Positions 9,783-20,741 of a stretch of DNA of 64,000 nucleotides are shown in pieces (positions within the stretch are counted from its first letter, which is position 1; the number at the start of each line of letters is the position of its first letter). The stretch lies in NCBI GenBank assembly GCA_028554755.1, contig JAPTOF010000048.1, positions 47,501 to 111,500 on the forward strand, written 5' to 3'. The notes under the pieces are model-generated. The model did no database searches and was not told the DNA's origin. It saw only the letters and a list, made by a program, of their open reading frames with translations. This DNA comes from Cordia subcordata. Taxonomy: Eukaryota; Streptophyta; Magnoliopsida; Boraginales; Cordiaceae. Both the position numbers and the translations under genes were made by a program.

Positions 9783-11698
9783 AAGAATCAATGTATGTTA
9801 CATTTGATAAGACTAAACCATTTGAGTCGAGAAAGGAAGTTGATGATGTAGGTTATCTTTTGGAGAAAACTATACTTGAAGATCAACCCCTAAAAGACAA
9901 AGAAATTCCAACAAAACAAGAAGATGCACATAAGGGATAGGATTATCAAGTCAAGAAGGATGATAGACAATGCTCAACGCAAAGTACCATGGAAAAGAAG
10001 GAGACTCATGAAGACTTGTCAAAGAGTTGGGAGTTCGTACAGAATCACCCTCAAGATCAAATCCTTGGTGATCCATCTCAAGGCGTAAGAACTAGGCGTA
10101 ACATTAATACTTTCTGTGAACATTATGCATTCATTTCTCATATAGAACCTAATAATTTTAAAGAGGCTTTACTTGATGAAAATTGGATTATAGCTATGCA
10201 AGAGGCATTGAATTAATTTGTTAGAAACAAGGTTTGGAAATTAGTTGAAAGACATAGAGACTACCCAGTGACTGGAACTAAATATGTATTTAAAAACAAA
10301 CTAGATGAAGCCGGTGTAGTAACTAGGAATAATGCTATATTTATAGCTCAAGGGTATAATTAAGAACAAGCCATTGACTATGATGAGACCTATGTCCCCA
10401 TAACTAGACTTGAGTCCGATCGCATTGTACTTGCATTTGCGTGCTACATGGATTTCAAACTTTATCAAATAGATTTCAAGAGTGCCTTTCTAAATGGTTT
10501 TATTGAAGAAAAGGTATATGTTGAACAACCTCCTAGTTTTGAAGATCTTTGATTTCCAAACCATGTTTTCAAACTAGAAACAGCTTTATATGATTTAAAA
10601 CAAGTTCCTAGAGCTTAGTATGAAAGACTTAGTGGATTTCTTGCAGAGAATGGTTTTAAAAGGGGAAAACTTGACTCCACTTTGTTTGTTAAAAAATAAG
10701 GAAAAGATATTTTACTTGTACAAATTTACGTGGATGATATAATTTTCGGTGCTACTAATGTTGCTTTGTGTGAAAGCTTTTCTATGTGTATACATAGGGA
10801 GTTCAAAATGAGCATGATGGAAGAATTGACCTTCTTCCTTAGACTCCAAATTGAGTAAACAAAGGAGGGCGTCTTCATAAATCTTGCTAAGTACACGAAG
10901 AAAATTTTCATCAAGTTTGGGCTTGAACATGCCAAGGATATTGAAACCTCAATGAGTCTTTCAACAAAGCTAGATGAGGATGAAAAAGGTAAGCCGGTAG
11001 ATGAGAAAAAGTATAGAGGTATAATTGGTAGCCTACTCTACTTGATGGCCTCAAGGCCTGATATTATGTTTGTTGTATGCTTATGTGTTAGATTTCAATC
11101 TAATCCTAAAGAATCACACCTAATTTCTATTAAAAGAATCATAATATACATTAAAGATACCTGTAATTTAGGACTATGGTATGCTAAAGGAACTTCATTT
11201 GACTTACATGGCTTTTCTGATGCTGATTACACCAGATGTAAAGTGGACCGTAAAAACATTAGTGGAATTTCCCAATTTTTAGGACATTCCATAGTGTCTT
11301 GGTAATATAGGAAACAAAATAGTGTTGCAATTTCTATTACAGAAGCTGAATATATTGCTACAGGTAGTTGTGTGGCTCAAATTTTATGGATGAAATAAAT
11401 TCTACTTGATTATGGTTTGCATCACGATCATGTTCCCATTTATTGTGATCACGATCATGTTCCCATTTATTGTGATAGTGCTAGTGCCATAAATCTCATC
11501 AAGAATCCTGTTCAACACTCTAGAACTAAGCATATTGAAATTAGGCACTATTTTATGAGAGATCATATTCAAAAAGGTGATATTGGGCTTGAATTTATTG
11601 ATACTTTGCACCAAGTTGTGGATATTTTTACTAAACCTTTGCAAGAGGAACAATTTTGTAAGATTAGAAGAGAGATTGAAATGATATATTATGGCTAA
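9783..11698 (+). pseudogene. Sirevirus reverse transcriptase and RNase H
   Basis: After a linker (9783-10130) the copia-type reverse transcriptase runs from about 10130. It shows KVWKLVERHRDYPVTGTKYV, YQIDFKSAFLNGFIEEKVYV and an intact YVDD at about 10730. Stops interrupt it at 10214-10216, 10361-10363 and 10616-10618, all explicable as CAA-to-TAA or TGG-to-TAG. RNase H follows (GFSDADYTRCKVDRKNISG, then TEAEYIA, and SRTKHIEIRHYFMRDHI to DIFTKPL). A 24-bp tandem duplication at about 11427-11474 repeats eight residues (HDHVPIYC) just before the conserved CDSASAINL. Confidence 0.9.
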
Positions 11699-11754
11699 AA
11701 TGAAATTATATGTATGGTTGTGGCCTCGGTATAGAAAAATGCATTTCTACATAT

Positions 11755-11845
11755 TCTGACCCAGCTAGTCAACCTAGCCGGTCTAATCCAACTGGTTGAC
11801 CAAGCCAGTCGACCTACTCGAACAGCCAGTCAATCGATTGAACAC
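11755..11845 (+). promoter_or_regulatory. Internal cluster of the LTR palindrome motif upstream of ORF3
   Basis: Between RNase H and ORF3 lies a run of degenerate motifs such as cctagccggtctaatccaac, aactggttgaccaagcc and agccagtcgacctactcg. They belong to the same palindrome family as the clusters in the LTRs. About 290 bases of leader follow, with no frame, before the ORF3 start at 12136. Confidence 0.6.
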
Positions 11846-12135
11846 GGTAAAGGGTTAAGTTAAGGGCTTGTAACCCTAAATCTTACCATTTTTCCCAAAT
11901 CTATTTCACCCTAACCCAACTATTCTCTTAAACCCACTTCAAAATATTCAATTTTTAATCAAAATTCCTCAAATTTTCTTCCATAATCATCAAACCCATA
12001 TTAAAAAACAAGTTTGTACTGAGTTATTTTTTCAAAAACAACACAAAATCATGGTGAATCCAAGGGTAAGAGGTCAAGGATGTGGATGAAGAAAGAGGGT
12101 AAGGACTCGATCACCACCTCTATCCGTGTCCAAAA

Positions 12136-13401
12136 TTGAAGAAAAGCAATCTTGTTGACTCTGATTTTACTAGTACGAATGTCCTTCAATTATTTGATGG
12201 TCAAGATTGGTATATGTTTTTGCACTTGCATTGTGATGTTAGAGAGTTTTATCAAAATCTTGGGATTCATTGTAGAAGCTCTAGGCTTGAACTTAAATCA
12301 ACTGTATGCGATAGAAGTTTTGTGCTAACTGTGGAGAAATTAAGGAAGATTTTTGGGTTACCCGTTGAAGGGGACGGACACTATAATAGACAAGGTTGGC
12401 CTAAAAAGATAAAAGAGATTGGCATACCGGATAGAGTTATTAATTACATGTGGAATGATGTAGGCAAAAAAAACTCGGATTTGATTCTTCCCTTATTGAA
12501 AGATGTGGATTTCAATAAAAGAATTGCCTTTAAGCTTATTAGTGAAGTCTTGCTTCCTAGGAACATAAACGATAGAAAAATCCCTGTTATGGACGTATAT
12601 ATTCTCTATAGCCTTGCAATCAGAGTTAAGATTGCCTTACCATTTATTATTTTACAACATATGTTACACATTAGTGGGAAAGGTGGTAATAAGACAACAA
12701 GCCCTGGATATGGCATGACCCTTATGTACATCTTTGATCACTTCAAAATCAAATATGAAAAATCGGTTAAGAAATTTGCTTGGAACTTCGATATGTAGTA
12801 TATGAATTTCATCGGCATTTACTAGTATAATGGAGTACCAATAAACCATGAAACTTATAGAAATTTGCCCAATGATATTAAGGAGTAAATTAAGTAAAGG
12901 GCTAGGAATGGAGCCACTTTTACTAGACCAATTTTTGGACTTGAGTCTAAACATGTAGATAAAGTTCTTGAGGCTTTAAATGAGGCAGAGAGGGAGGAGA
13001 AAGATAGAGGAGACAAGGTTGAAATGAATATACCAAGCATGATCCCTATGGAAGTAAGTTCTTTAGAAGAAGATATGGGTCTTGAAGATGTTACACTCAA
13101 TAGAGTCTTAAGACAATCACAGTTAAAGGCAAATATTGAAGATCAAAGACGTGCTAAGATGCGAAGAGGTACATGCTCCAGTTTTATGGCTCAAGAAGAA
13201 GATCCGTCAATCGTGGCTCAAATCCTCATGCAACTGCAAGCCTTGAATACAGGAATAGGTGAGATCAAGACTATAATAAGTGGATGGAATGCATTGTGGG
13301 CAGAACTTTCAGAATGGAGGAAGCACATTGATTCTGAGATTGCAGGGATGAGCTTGGATATAAAGAAACACTTCCTAGACCCTAGTGATCGTGCTCCTTG
13401 A
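12136..13401 (+). pseudogene. Sirevirus third ORF (env-like position)
   Basis: A single frame of about 421 codons, from the ATG at 12136 to the TGA at 13399-13401, broken by four in-frame stops clustered at 12796, 12823, 12886 and 12895. The N-terminal half (REFYQNLGIHC, then LRKIFGLPVEG) resembles the 'putative plant transposon protein' family often found in retroelement extra ORFs. The C-terminal half is charged and probably coiled-coil (QILMQLQALNTGIGEIKTII). Its position after RNase H is that of the env-like ORF of Sireviruses such as soybean SIRE1. I see no signal peptide or clear transmembrane segment, so an envelope function is not supported by sequence alone. Confidence 0.7.
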
Positions 13402-13915
13402 GTTCACCATGGCCTTTATTTTTGATAAAATTTTTCATGTGTTTCCTTTTGCCTTTCATTAAAACAATTTGCTGTTAACAACTGTCGGCTTACTTTGATA
13501 ATAGTTTAGCTTGCTACTCTTGATGATAGTTTAGCTATTTGGGATCATATGTTAGTTTGTGCTTATACTTTGTGCTTTTGGATAAAAATTCTTTTTTCTC
13601 CTTATGATCTTATTGATTTTGATGATGCCAAAAGGGGGAGAAAGAAAAGTGTGTTGATAAAAGTTTGTGATAGATAGTTTATAATAGTTATGATGCTTAC
13701 ATGTTTATGATTATGATGGTTATGTGTCTATGATGATGAGATATGCTATACTATGATGCTTTATGAAGTTATAAATGATGAATAAATTAAAGTTGATAGG
13801 GGAACCTTCCACACAATATGCTTTTTGTTAATATGTGCTTACATTAAGGGGCAGTAAAAAAATTTTTGACTCCAAACTTTTAATCACAATTTGTCATCAT
13901 CAAGAAGAAGGAGAT
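13402..13915 (+). promoter_or_regulatory. Sirevirus 3' untranslated region with two polypurine tracts
   Basis: A purine tract aaaagggggagaaagaaaag lies at 13630-13649 in the context gatgatgcc, a well-conserved feature of Sireviruses. A second, aagaagaaggaga (13902-13914), sits one base from the 3' LTR and is the likely plus-strand primer. The rest is AT-rich and non-coding. Confidence 0.85.
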
Positions 13916-15048
13916 TGTTGGCTAAATACTCATTATTATATTGATTTTGATGATGAAAATTATGATTAATTTTAAAACCTCATGGACATGGATTTACAAA
14001 TTCAAAACTTGATTTGATTACATAAAATGCATGAAATTCTTGAAACACGTGGTTTGGAATGATTTTAAGATTCGGTTTGCAATGATTTTAAGATTCAATT
14101 GATCTTTTAAAACTTATTTGGAGTTGATTTGGTGTTGTAAAAATGAGTTAGAATTGGTATAAAATGGTTTGAGGCTTGTTTGGCTTTGTTCCCAGTCTAC
14201 CTGGACCCCCTTAGCCGATTGACTTAGGGTGGGGGTTGCTCGGCCTAACCAGAAAGTTTGGGACTTAGCCGAACCCCTTAGCCAGTTGAGCAACTGAGGT
14301 GTCTGGCCAAGTCAGTAAAACAAAAGGAAAGCCAGTCGACCTAGCCGATCAACCGACCGAGCATTTTGCTGTAATAAATGCACTATCCATTTATTACCGT
14401 TCCTCCTCATTTTTCTCTCCCATCTTCACCTACCAAAGCCCTAACTCTCAAATCTCTTTAAAGTACGCCTTCCAAATATTTGAATGCATCAATCCAAGCA
14501 TGCAAAATCTTTCTTCATCATTCATTGCTAAGAATCATTGAACTATTATTGTGATATCTTCGAGCATTCAAGAGCTTTAAATTTTCATATCTACTTATGA
14601 GAAGTTATATCATTTTTATTACCTATTCCCTCAAATTCCTGATACATACATACTCTTTGAGCTAAGAAATCTTGTGAAATATACATATTGGGCTTGAGAA
14701 GAATGTGGGGAAATCCTATAGAGAGTGTCTCTTGGGCTCTTTGAAATTTGGGTTCAAAAGAGTTGTAATACTTGGTTTGTGCTTTACCAAGCTTTAGAGA
14801 AGCACTATAGTGGAATTGATTTTAGTCTTAAGGGGAGCATCCTTGGGCGATGGACATAGGCAAGGCCAAACCACCTAAAAATCATTTGTGATTCTCTTCC
14901 TTATCTCTACTTTACTTTACTTGTCATTACTGATTGAGTAGTGTTTGATAGATTACTTAAGTGAACTTGTTTGTTTTGTTTGATAAATTTTTATTTGCAA
15001 AAATTGTTCAATATCTTAATTTACCCCCTTAATATATTTGCCCATACA
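13916..15048 (+). repeat. Sirevirus 3' LTR
   Basis: It starts tgttggctaaatactcatta and ends taca before the duplication catta (15049-15053). At 1133 bases it is shorter than the 5' LTR, mainly because a stretch after about position 60 of the LTR is missing. Palindromic motifs are at about 14190-14365, degenerate. Confidence 0.92.
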
Positions 15049-15053
15049 CATTA

Positions 15054-17053
15054 TCTGGCCAAGTTTTAATTTATGTGTATTATCCCACAATCTTGTGGTC
15101 ATTTGCTGATAGGACACAGTCGAGCTTGGCGTAATATCAGTGTCACTAGATTGCCCATTTTTCTCTAGAATATTTTGTGTGGGTGGAACGATTAAGGGAG
15201 TGGGAGAATTTTTGTGGTGTAGGGTTGTCAAGTAAATGTAGAAGGGTAGCCGATAGGATTAAATAATTTGGAGAAGAAGAAATTAGAGGTAGGGCCAAAT
15301 TAGGGTCTGGTGCACTTGAGCTGTGAGGAGAGAGAGCAGAATTTGGCTCAGCATTTAAGATGAATTGATGGGGGAAATGCATTAACCGCTTGAGCATGTG
15401 CGTCATTGGGTGCATTAGTTTGGGCATGTGCATTCGAAGATGGGTCAACATGTGGCATTTGAGTTTGACATTGTGGGAACACATGACCAGGGGATTCTAA
15501 TTGCATTTTAATTTTTCAACAGAAAACTTATCAAGAAGGATAGACGCATTAGAGTCCATTCAAAAGGATCTAAAATTACATGCTGAGATACGTACACTCG
15601 ATTTTGTGTTGGTTAATGGTCATCATTGTGCCCCAAAAAAATGCATAGAGTGGATTTAGGACTTAAATTATTAGACTTGTAGGGACCAAGAATGGAAAAC
15701 ATTGGCAACCAAAGACTTCTAAAAAAGAATAATCTAGCAATTTTTTGTATAAAATAAAGCAAGGACATTACTTCTTGAGTAGAGGAGTAGGAAATTTGTT
15801 AACAAAAACGCTTCTATCCAAAATTGCTTAGGCATGCCAGATTTAAACATGAGAGTTGTGCCCATTTTAGTGATATGCCGAATTCTGCATTTGACATTGC
15901 CATTTTATTCAGGTGTCTGAGGGCAAGAAATTCCATATTGAATTCCATGATTTGAAATAAAATTGCCTAGTTGTCCTTTGATTAGTTCTAGTGCCCTATT
16001 GCTTTGGGAATATTTTATTTTGGATTGAAATAAATTTTCTACCAATGCTTTAAATTTAACAAAACAAGAGAAGGCATCACTTTTATTATTATAAAGAGGA
16101 AACAACCATGTGTATCGTCTATAATCATCCACAAAAAAAAAACCTATAATCCGGGCAAGAATTAACTAGGGTAGGTCCCTAAATATCACAATGAATAAGC
16201 TCCAAGGCATAAGAAGATGCACGAGAAGACATATGAAATGGCAATTTATGACTTTTGCCTAATGAGCAGGTAGTACAAAATTTATTATTTTGACACGAAA
16301 GGAAATTTAAAAAATCTAGATCTAAAATTGTGACATGCTAAAGTGACGCCAAAACTTGTTTCGATGGGTGTCCAAGCCTATTATGCCATAGACGGACAAA
16401 TTGGAAGATAGTAAAGAGCTGACTCGATAGGGCCTTCAAGGAGATGGGTTCTCTTTGTAGAGGTCCTCGGCAACAAATTTTAAAGGAAAAACAATTCAAA
16501 TGAGACGTTGTTATTTGTTGTAAATTCTGAGATTAATAACAAATTTTGAGTGAGTGCAGGAACATGTAAAATGTTGTTAAGATGAAACTTACCACCAGAG
16601 AAAGGTACAGTGAAATGACAAATATGAGAAAAAGATAGAGAGAATTACCATTTTTTGACAAGGACTTGATTCGAGCCTTTATATAGTCAATTTGATGGAG
16701 TAAAGAGGCATCTAGAGTCATGTCAGATGTAGCACCCGTGTCTGGAATCCAGTTATTGGAAGGTGTTATGGGTGGTGGGAAGAAGATGTGGGAGACGATT
16801 TTGCTGGGAGTGATAACCTCCAAAATGGGTGTAAGTCAGAGATTGTGAAGGAGTATACAATAGACGGTAGTAAGATATGGGATGTCCTTGTTTGTAACAA
16901 ATTTGGCATTTGAATTATAGTCGATACTAGAATTTGAAATGACATTGGAGCCACCATTGCCAAAAGATGATCACGGGAAATTGCGAGTGAGGACAATTCT
17001 TGAGCAACCAATACTAAATTATCTCGAGAGTTTTTGCATGTGGTCTTCGTGTG
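15054..17053 (-). pseudogene. Old copia element: protease, GAG-pre-integrase and integrase remnant
   Basis: On the minus strand, from right to left: a damaged zinc knuckle (CQICYKQGHPISYY, about 16870-16915), a protease site NNWIPDTGATSDMTLD (about 16710-16755), then LWHNRLGHPSKQVL and CTTCSLGKSHKLPFHMSS (16200-16400). Next come the integrase core VDDYRRYTWLFPLYNNKSDA (about 16070-16130) and a Ser/Pro-rich linker ending MTTRLWDNTHKLKLG at 15054. At that point the Sirevirus is inserted, and the element continues at 4785 with only the last part of reverse transcriptase. A large piece of reverse transcriptase is therefore missing from the original element. Confidence 0.85.
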
Positions 17054-17068
17054 TTTTTTTTTTTTTTT

Positions 17069-18344
17069 GTGAAGCAAGAGAGTAATTTGTATTAATAAAA
17101 ATACACGTACAAGAAATGTACAAGTATCAAATGATGTACAAACAGAGCCTATACAATAGTGTTCTCAAGTTTTCATCTGCTACTAATTTCAACATTCAAG
17201 CTTGTAGATGGGAACTTTCTTTTACAACCAATTCTAACTCTAACATCATTATAGATCACAAGGAAAATGTTTTCCTCCATTCTCACAAGATGATTAAAGA
17301 TTCGATTGTTTCTTTCAATCCGAAGGGTGATAGACAGATGCACCAAGCAAGTTTTTCAAAAGGATATCCTTCAAATTACTTTTTAGAGCAAATGGAGTAA
17401 GATAGTTGATGATGTCATACCAAGTGATCACCCAATCCAGTACAAAAGCAAGATTAAGCCCTCTTCTCCAAACACGCTTAGTGAAACTACATTTAAAGAA
17501 TAAATGGTCTCGAGTCTCACAACCTATGCCACAAAAGATGCATAGAGGATTAATAGGAAGGGCCCAAGAGAGTACTCAATATTTTGTGCTCAACTTGTCC
17601 TTGAAAGCAAGCGAAACAATGAAGCCATGCCTTGGATTATAACCCTTACACCAAATCAACCCTTGCTCTTGGAACGGATCACCCTTCTTTCTTATATGCT
17701 TCCAAGTGCATTTGACAGAGAAATTACCATTGGGGAAAGGGATCAAATGAAAGTGTCATCCGTATTTTCATTAAGAGAGAAATTTGGGATACTTGTTGAA
17801 GATGAATAGGCCAATCCCAAACACCATTTCGAAAGATTGAGGAAACTCTAGCAAAGAGGGGTGGATGTGGTAAAGAACCCCTATGGTCAAAAAAGCAACC
17901 TCGTGGTGCCAAGAATCAAGCCAAAAGAAATTACTATTTTCATCTCCAAGACTATGTTTTATGTGGTGCCTTGCAATGTCTCGGGTGTTGAAGACCCAAC
18001 TAGCATCATAGAGAGGTGCCATAGTCCAAATGGAACAAGACTTGATGTAATTGAAACCACTTGCTCCAAAGAGAATCCTGATTTAAGTACATTCTCCAAA
18101 AAGATTTAAGAATGATGACAAGATTAATATCCTCAGTCTTTCTAATCCCAAGTCCTCTTTCACAAAGAGGAAGGCAAACATCATTCCAAGCAGCTTTTGT
18201 TCCCATTCCCCTCCAATTAAAAGCCTTGAACTTTGATTCAGTATTTGCAATGATTCCTTTAGGGAGAAGGATAGCACTAGCCCATTAAGCACACATTTGA
18301 GGAAGTGTAGACTTAATAAGAAGAAGTCTACCTGCAAAGAAAAG
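17069..18344 (-). pseudogene. LINE 1 ORF2 C-terminal region with zf-RVT motif
   Basis: Downstream of the reverse transcriptase the frames are broken, but the typical plant LINE tail is legible. Around 17900-18110 there are Trp-rich segments (FFWLDSWHHEV). At about 17500-17560 the zf-RVT zinc-finger motif CIFCGIGCETRDHLFFKC is followed by KRVWRRGLNLAFVLDW. No RNase H domain follows, unlike LINE 2. The plus-strand open frames at 17116-18109 are shadows of this region. Confidence 0.8.
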
Positions 18345-19799
18345 CTATTGATTATTCCACCCATCAAACTTTTCATCAATTTTCTCCATAAGGGGAAAGC
18401 AATCCAATTTTCTAAGTTTCCTTGAGACAAGAGGAATACCCAAGTATCGGATAGAAAAGTTACCTTCAAGAGAGCCCACTTCTTCAATGATGATGTTTTT
18501 TGCTTCTTGTTGGAAATCTCCAAGAAAGATTTCACTCTTAGCATAATTAATACTAAGACTTGAGAAAGAAGAGAAGACCTCAAGAGTGTTAATGATGCAT
18601 TCAATAGAAGCTAACTCCCCTTTGCGATAAATGAAAAGGTCATCTGCAAAGCATAAATAATTTAAATTAAGAGGAGCACATTTTGGATGATAATTGAAAT
18701 CTGAAGGAGTATCAAGTTTGTTGAGCATGCAAGAAATTACTTCCATACATATGACAAAGAGGTAAGGGGCAATGGGGTCCCCTTGCCTAATGCTATTTTC
18801 CCCTTTGAAATATCCGTCCAATCCTCCATTGAGAGCAGTAGTATAGCTAGGAGAAGAAATACATGCCATAACCGAATTTACAAAGATTTGTGGGAAGCCA
18901 AAAGCAAGCAAAGTAATCTCAATGAAATCCCAACTCAAAGAATCAAAAGCTTTCATGATGTCGACCTTGAGAGCACACCTTGAAGAATTATTATTTCTAG
19001 AATACACTTTCATGAGATCATGAGCAATAAGGATGTTCTCTGATGAACCTATTCTTGATGAATGCAATTAATTCCATGAAACAATGCAAGGCAAGCAATC
19101 TTTAAGCCTATTTGGATGCATGTTAGTAATGCACTTATAAATGTTATTGCAACAAGATATAGGCCTATAGTCTTTAACCATGGAGAGACAATCAACTTTA
19201 GGCACAAGGTTTATGATAGTAGCATTTACCTCCTTTAGCAAGTTTCAAGAACCAAGGAAAGATTTTATGGCAAGTCAAACATCCTCTCTAATAATATCCC
19301 ATGAAGTCATGTAGAAGTGAGAAGTAAAACCATTCGGACCTGGGCTTTTATTTGGATTGAGGGAAAAAAGAGCACTCTTGATTTCTTCATTTGTGATGGG
19401 TACCATAACAGCATTGTTCATCTCCTCAAGAATGGACTTTCCAATAATGCATTTGATATCATTTACACTTCTATTGGACTTTCTTGAAGTGCCAAGGAGC
19501 CCCTTATAGAAATCAATGAATTCAGCCTTTACTTCATGCTTAATTGTGTAGAGGTTACCTTATCTATCCTTGAAGGCATGGATTGTGTTTTTTTGTCGCC
19601 TCCCATTAATAACATAATGAAAGAACTTTGTATTTGCATCTCCTTCATTAATCCATTGAAGCCTAGATTTTTGATTTAGCATAGCCTTGTATGTTGATTC
19701 AAGATCATCAATATTCTCCAAATTTGTTTTTCCCTTTTCAACTAAATCATCATGGTGATTTCCATTAAGGATAGCTAATTACACACCATGAAGCTCCTC
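18345..19799 (-). pseudogene. LINE 1 reverse transcriptase
   Basis: A long open frame at 18345-19067 holds the core motifs in order: LKVDIMKAFDSLSWDFI (motif A), SIRQGDPIAPYLFVICMEVI (motif B) and LCFADDLFIYRKGE (catalytic FADD, motif C), then RYLGIPLVSRKL. The N-terminal part at 19068-19799 is broken by frameshifts, but SLSMVKDYRPISCCN can be read. All three catalytic Asp residues appear to be present. Confidence 0.9.
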
Positions 19800-20741
19800 T
19801 CAGATATTCCTCATTAAAAAACGAAAATTTGAGAAGTGTAATTTGTCAAATTCCTTAAGAGCAAGCTTGAGAACTTTTTGCTTTTTATAAAGAACAAACA
19901 TTGTAGTACCAAAGATCCGTGCACTCCAATTTTTTTCAACAACCTTCAAATAATCCTTATGAGTGGTCCAACAATAATAGAATTTAAAAGTTTTAGAAAT
20001 GGAGGACCATGACTTAAATGTGTGAAGGATGAGAGGGCAATGATCGGAAATGCCAGGAGTGTCCACAAGGAAAAAAGAGTCATGAACGACCTCCATCCTT
20101 GTAAGGTTAACGAAGAACCTATCAAGCTTACTTGCAATGAGAGAGGGGCTTTTGTTTGTCCATGTAAAGTGAGGCCCCAACCCGTCAAGCTCATGAAGAT
20201 TTGAATTGGTAATGCAACTCTTAAACTCGTTTGCACTATCTGGGATGGCAAGAGAAGAGGACCTATCACCTCCATGTAGGATTTCGTTGAAGTCCCCCAT
20301 ATAACACAAGCATCTATCTTTACTCCATTTGTTCCAAGTGGAAATCCTATCCCAAAGCTTCCTTCTTTGAATATGCTCATTTTGGCCATACACAAAACCC
20401 ACCACTATGGATTGATTAGCATCCTCAAAATTATAAAGAATTAGCTTGATCAAAAGAATCAATATTAGTTGCTTTGATTCTTTGCCTCCAAAAACCCAAT
20501 TTCTACCACTAGTGCAATCATTCAAATGATTTTCAAAACCCAATTTCCAAAAGAAAGCTCTAATAGAAGTAAAGGCATTATTGTTTTCCACTTTGGACTC
20601 CAAGATGCAAAAAACATCCAAGTGGTATTTATTAATCAAAAGCTTTGCGTAATGAGGCTGAGCATTTGTATTTGATGTATGAATAGGTTGGGGCTTCACT
20701 TTAGGCTTCAAAGGGCAATTGATCTCGAGATCGCCAACCAT
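19800..20741 (-). pseudogene. LINE 1 endonuclease fused to the end of ORF1
   Basis: An open frame of 313 residues. It begins inside the ORF1 zinc knuckle (CDHCKMVGDLEINC, reading from about 20760), runs through about 30 linker residues and enters the apurinic-type endonuclease at LDVFCILESKVE. Later motifs are CYMGDFNEIL, HFTWTNKS, KLDRFFVN and GISDHCPLIL. The usual N-terminal endonuclease segment with the first Asn and the ORF1/ORF2 boundary are missing, so an internal deletion has joined ORF1 to ORF2. In the zinc knuckle the expected His is Asp. Confidence 0.85.

Larger units (their letters stand above)
4791..15048 (+). mobile_element. Complete, decayed Sirevirus-type Ty1/copia retrotransposon
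   Basis: A full-length LTR retrotransposon of 10,258 bases. It has a 5' LTR (4791-6139), a primer site, gag, protease, integrase, reverse transcriptase-RNase H, a third ORF, polypurine tracts and a 3' LTR (13916-15048). The target duplication catta is at 4786-4790 and 15049-15053. The gene order (integrase before reverse transcriptase) is copia. The Sirevirus assignment rests on the size, the coiled-coil extension of gag, the extra ORF after RNase H, the upstream purine tract in the context gatgatgccaaaagggggag, and palindrome clusters in the LTRs. All coding regions are broken by stops and frameshifts. It is inserted in an older, oppositely oriented copia. Confidence 0.93.

Noticed and set aside
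17116..18109. Plus-strand open frames at the left end of LINE 1
   Set aside because: The minus strand carries the zf-RVT and RT tail of the LINE; the plus frames are shadows without motifs.
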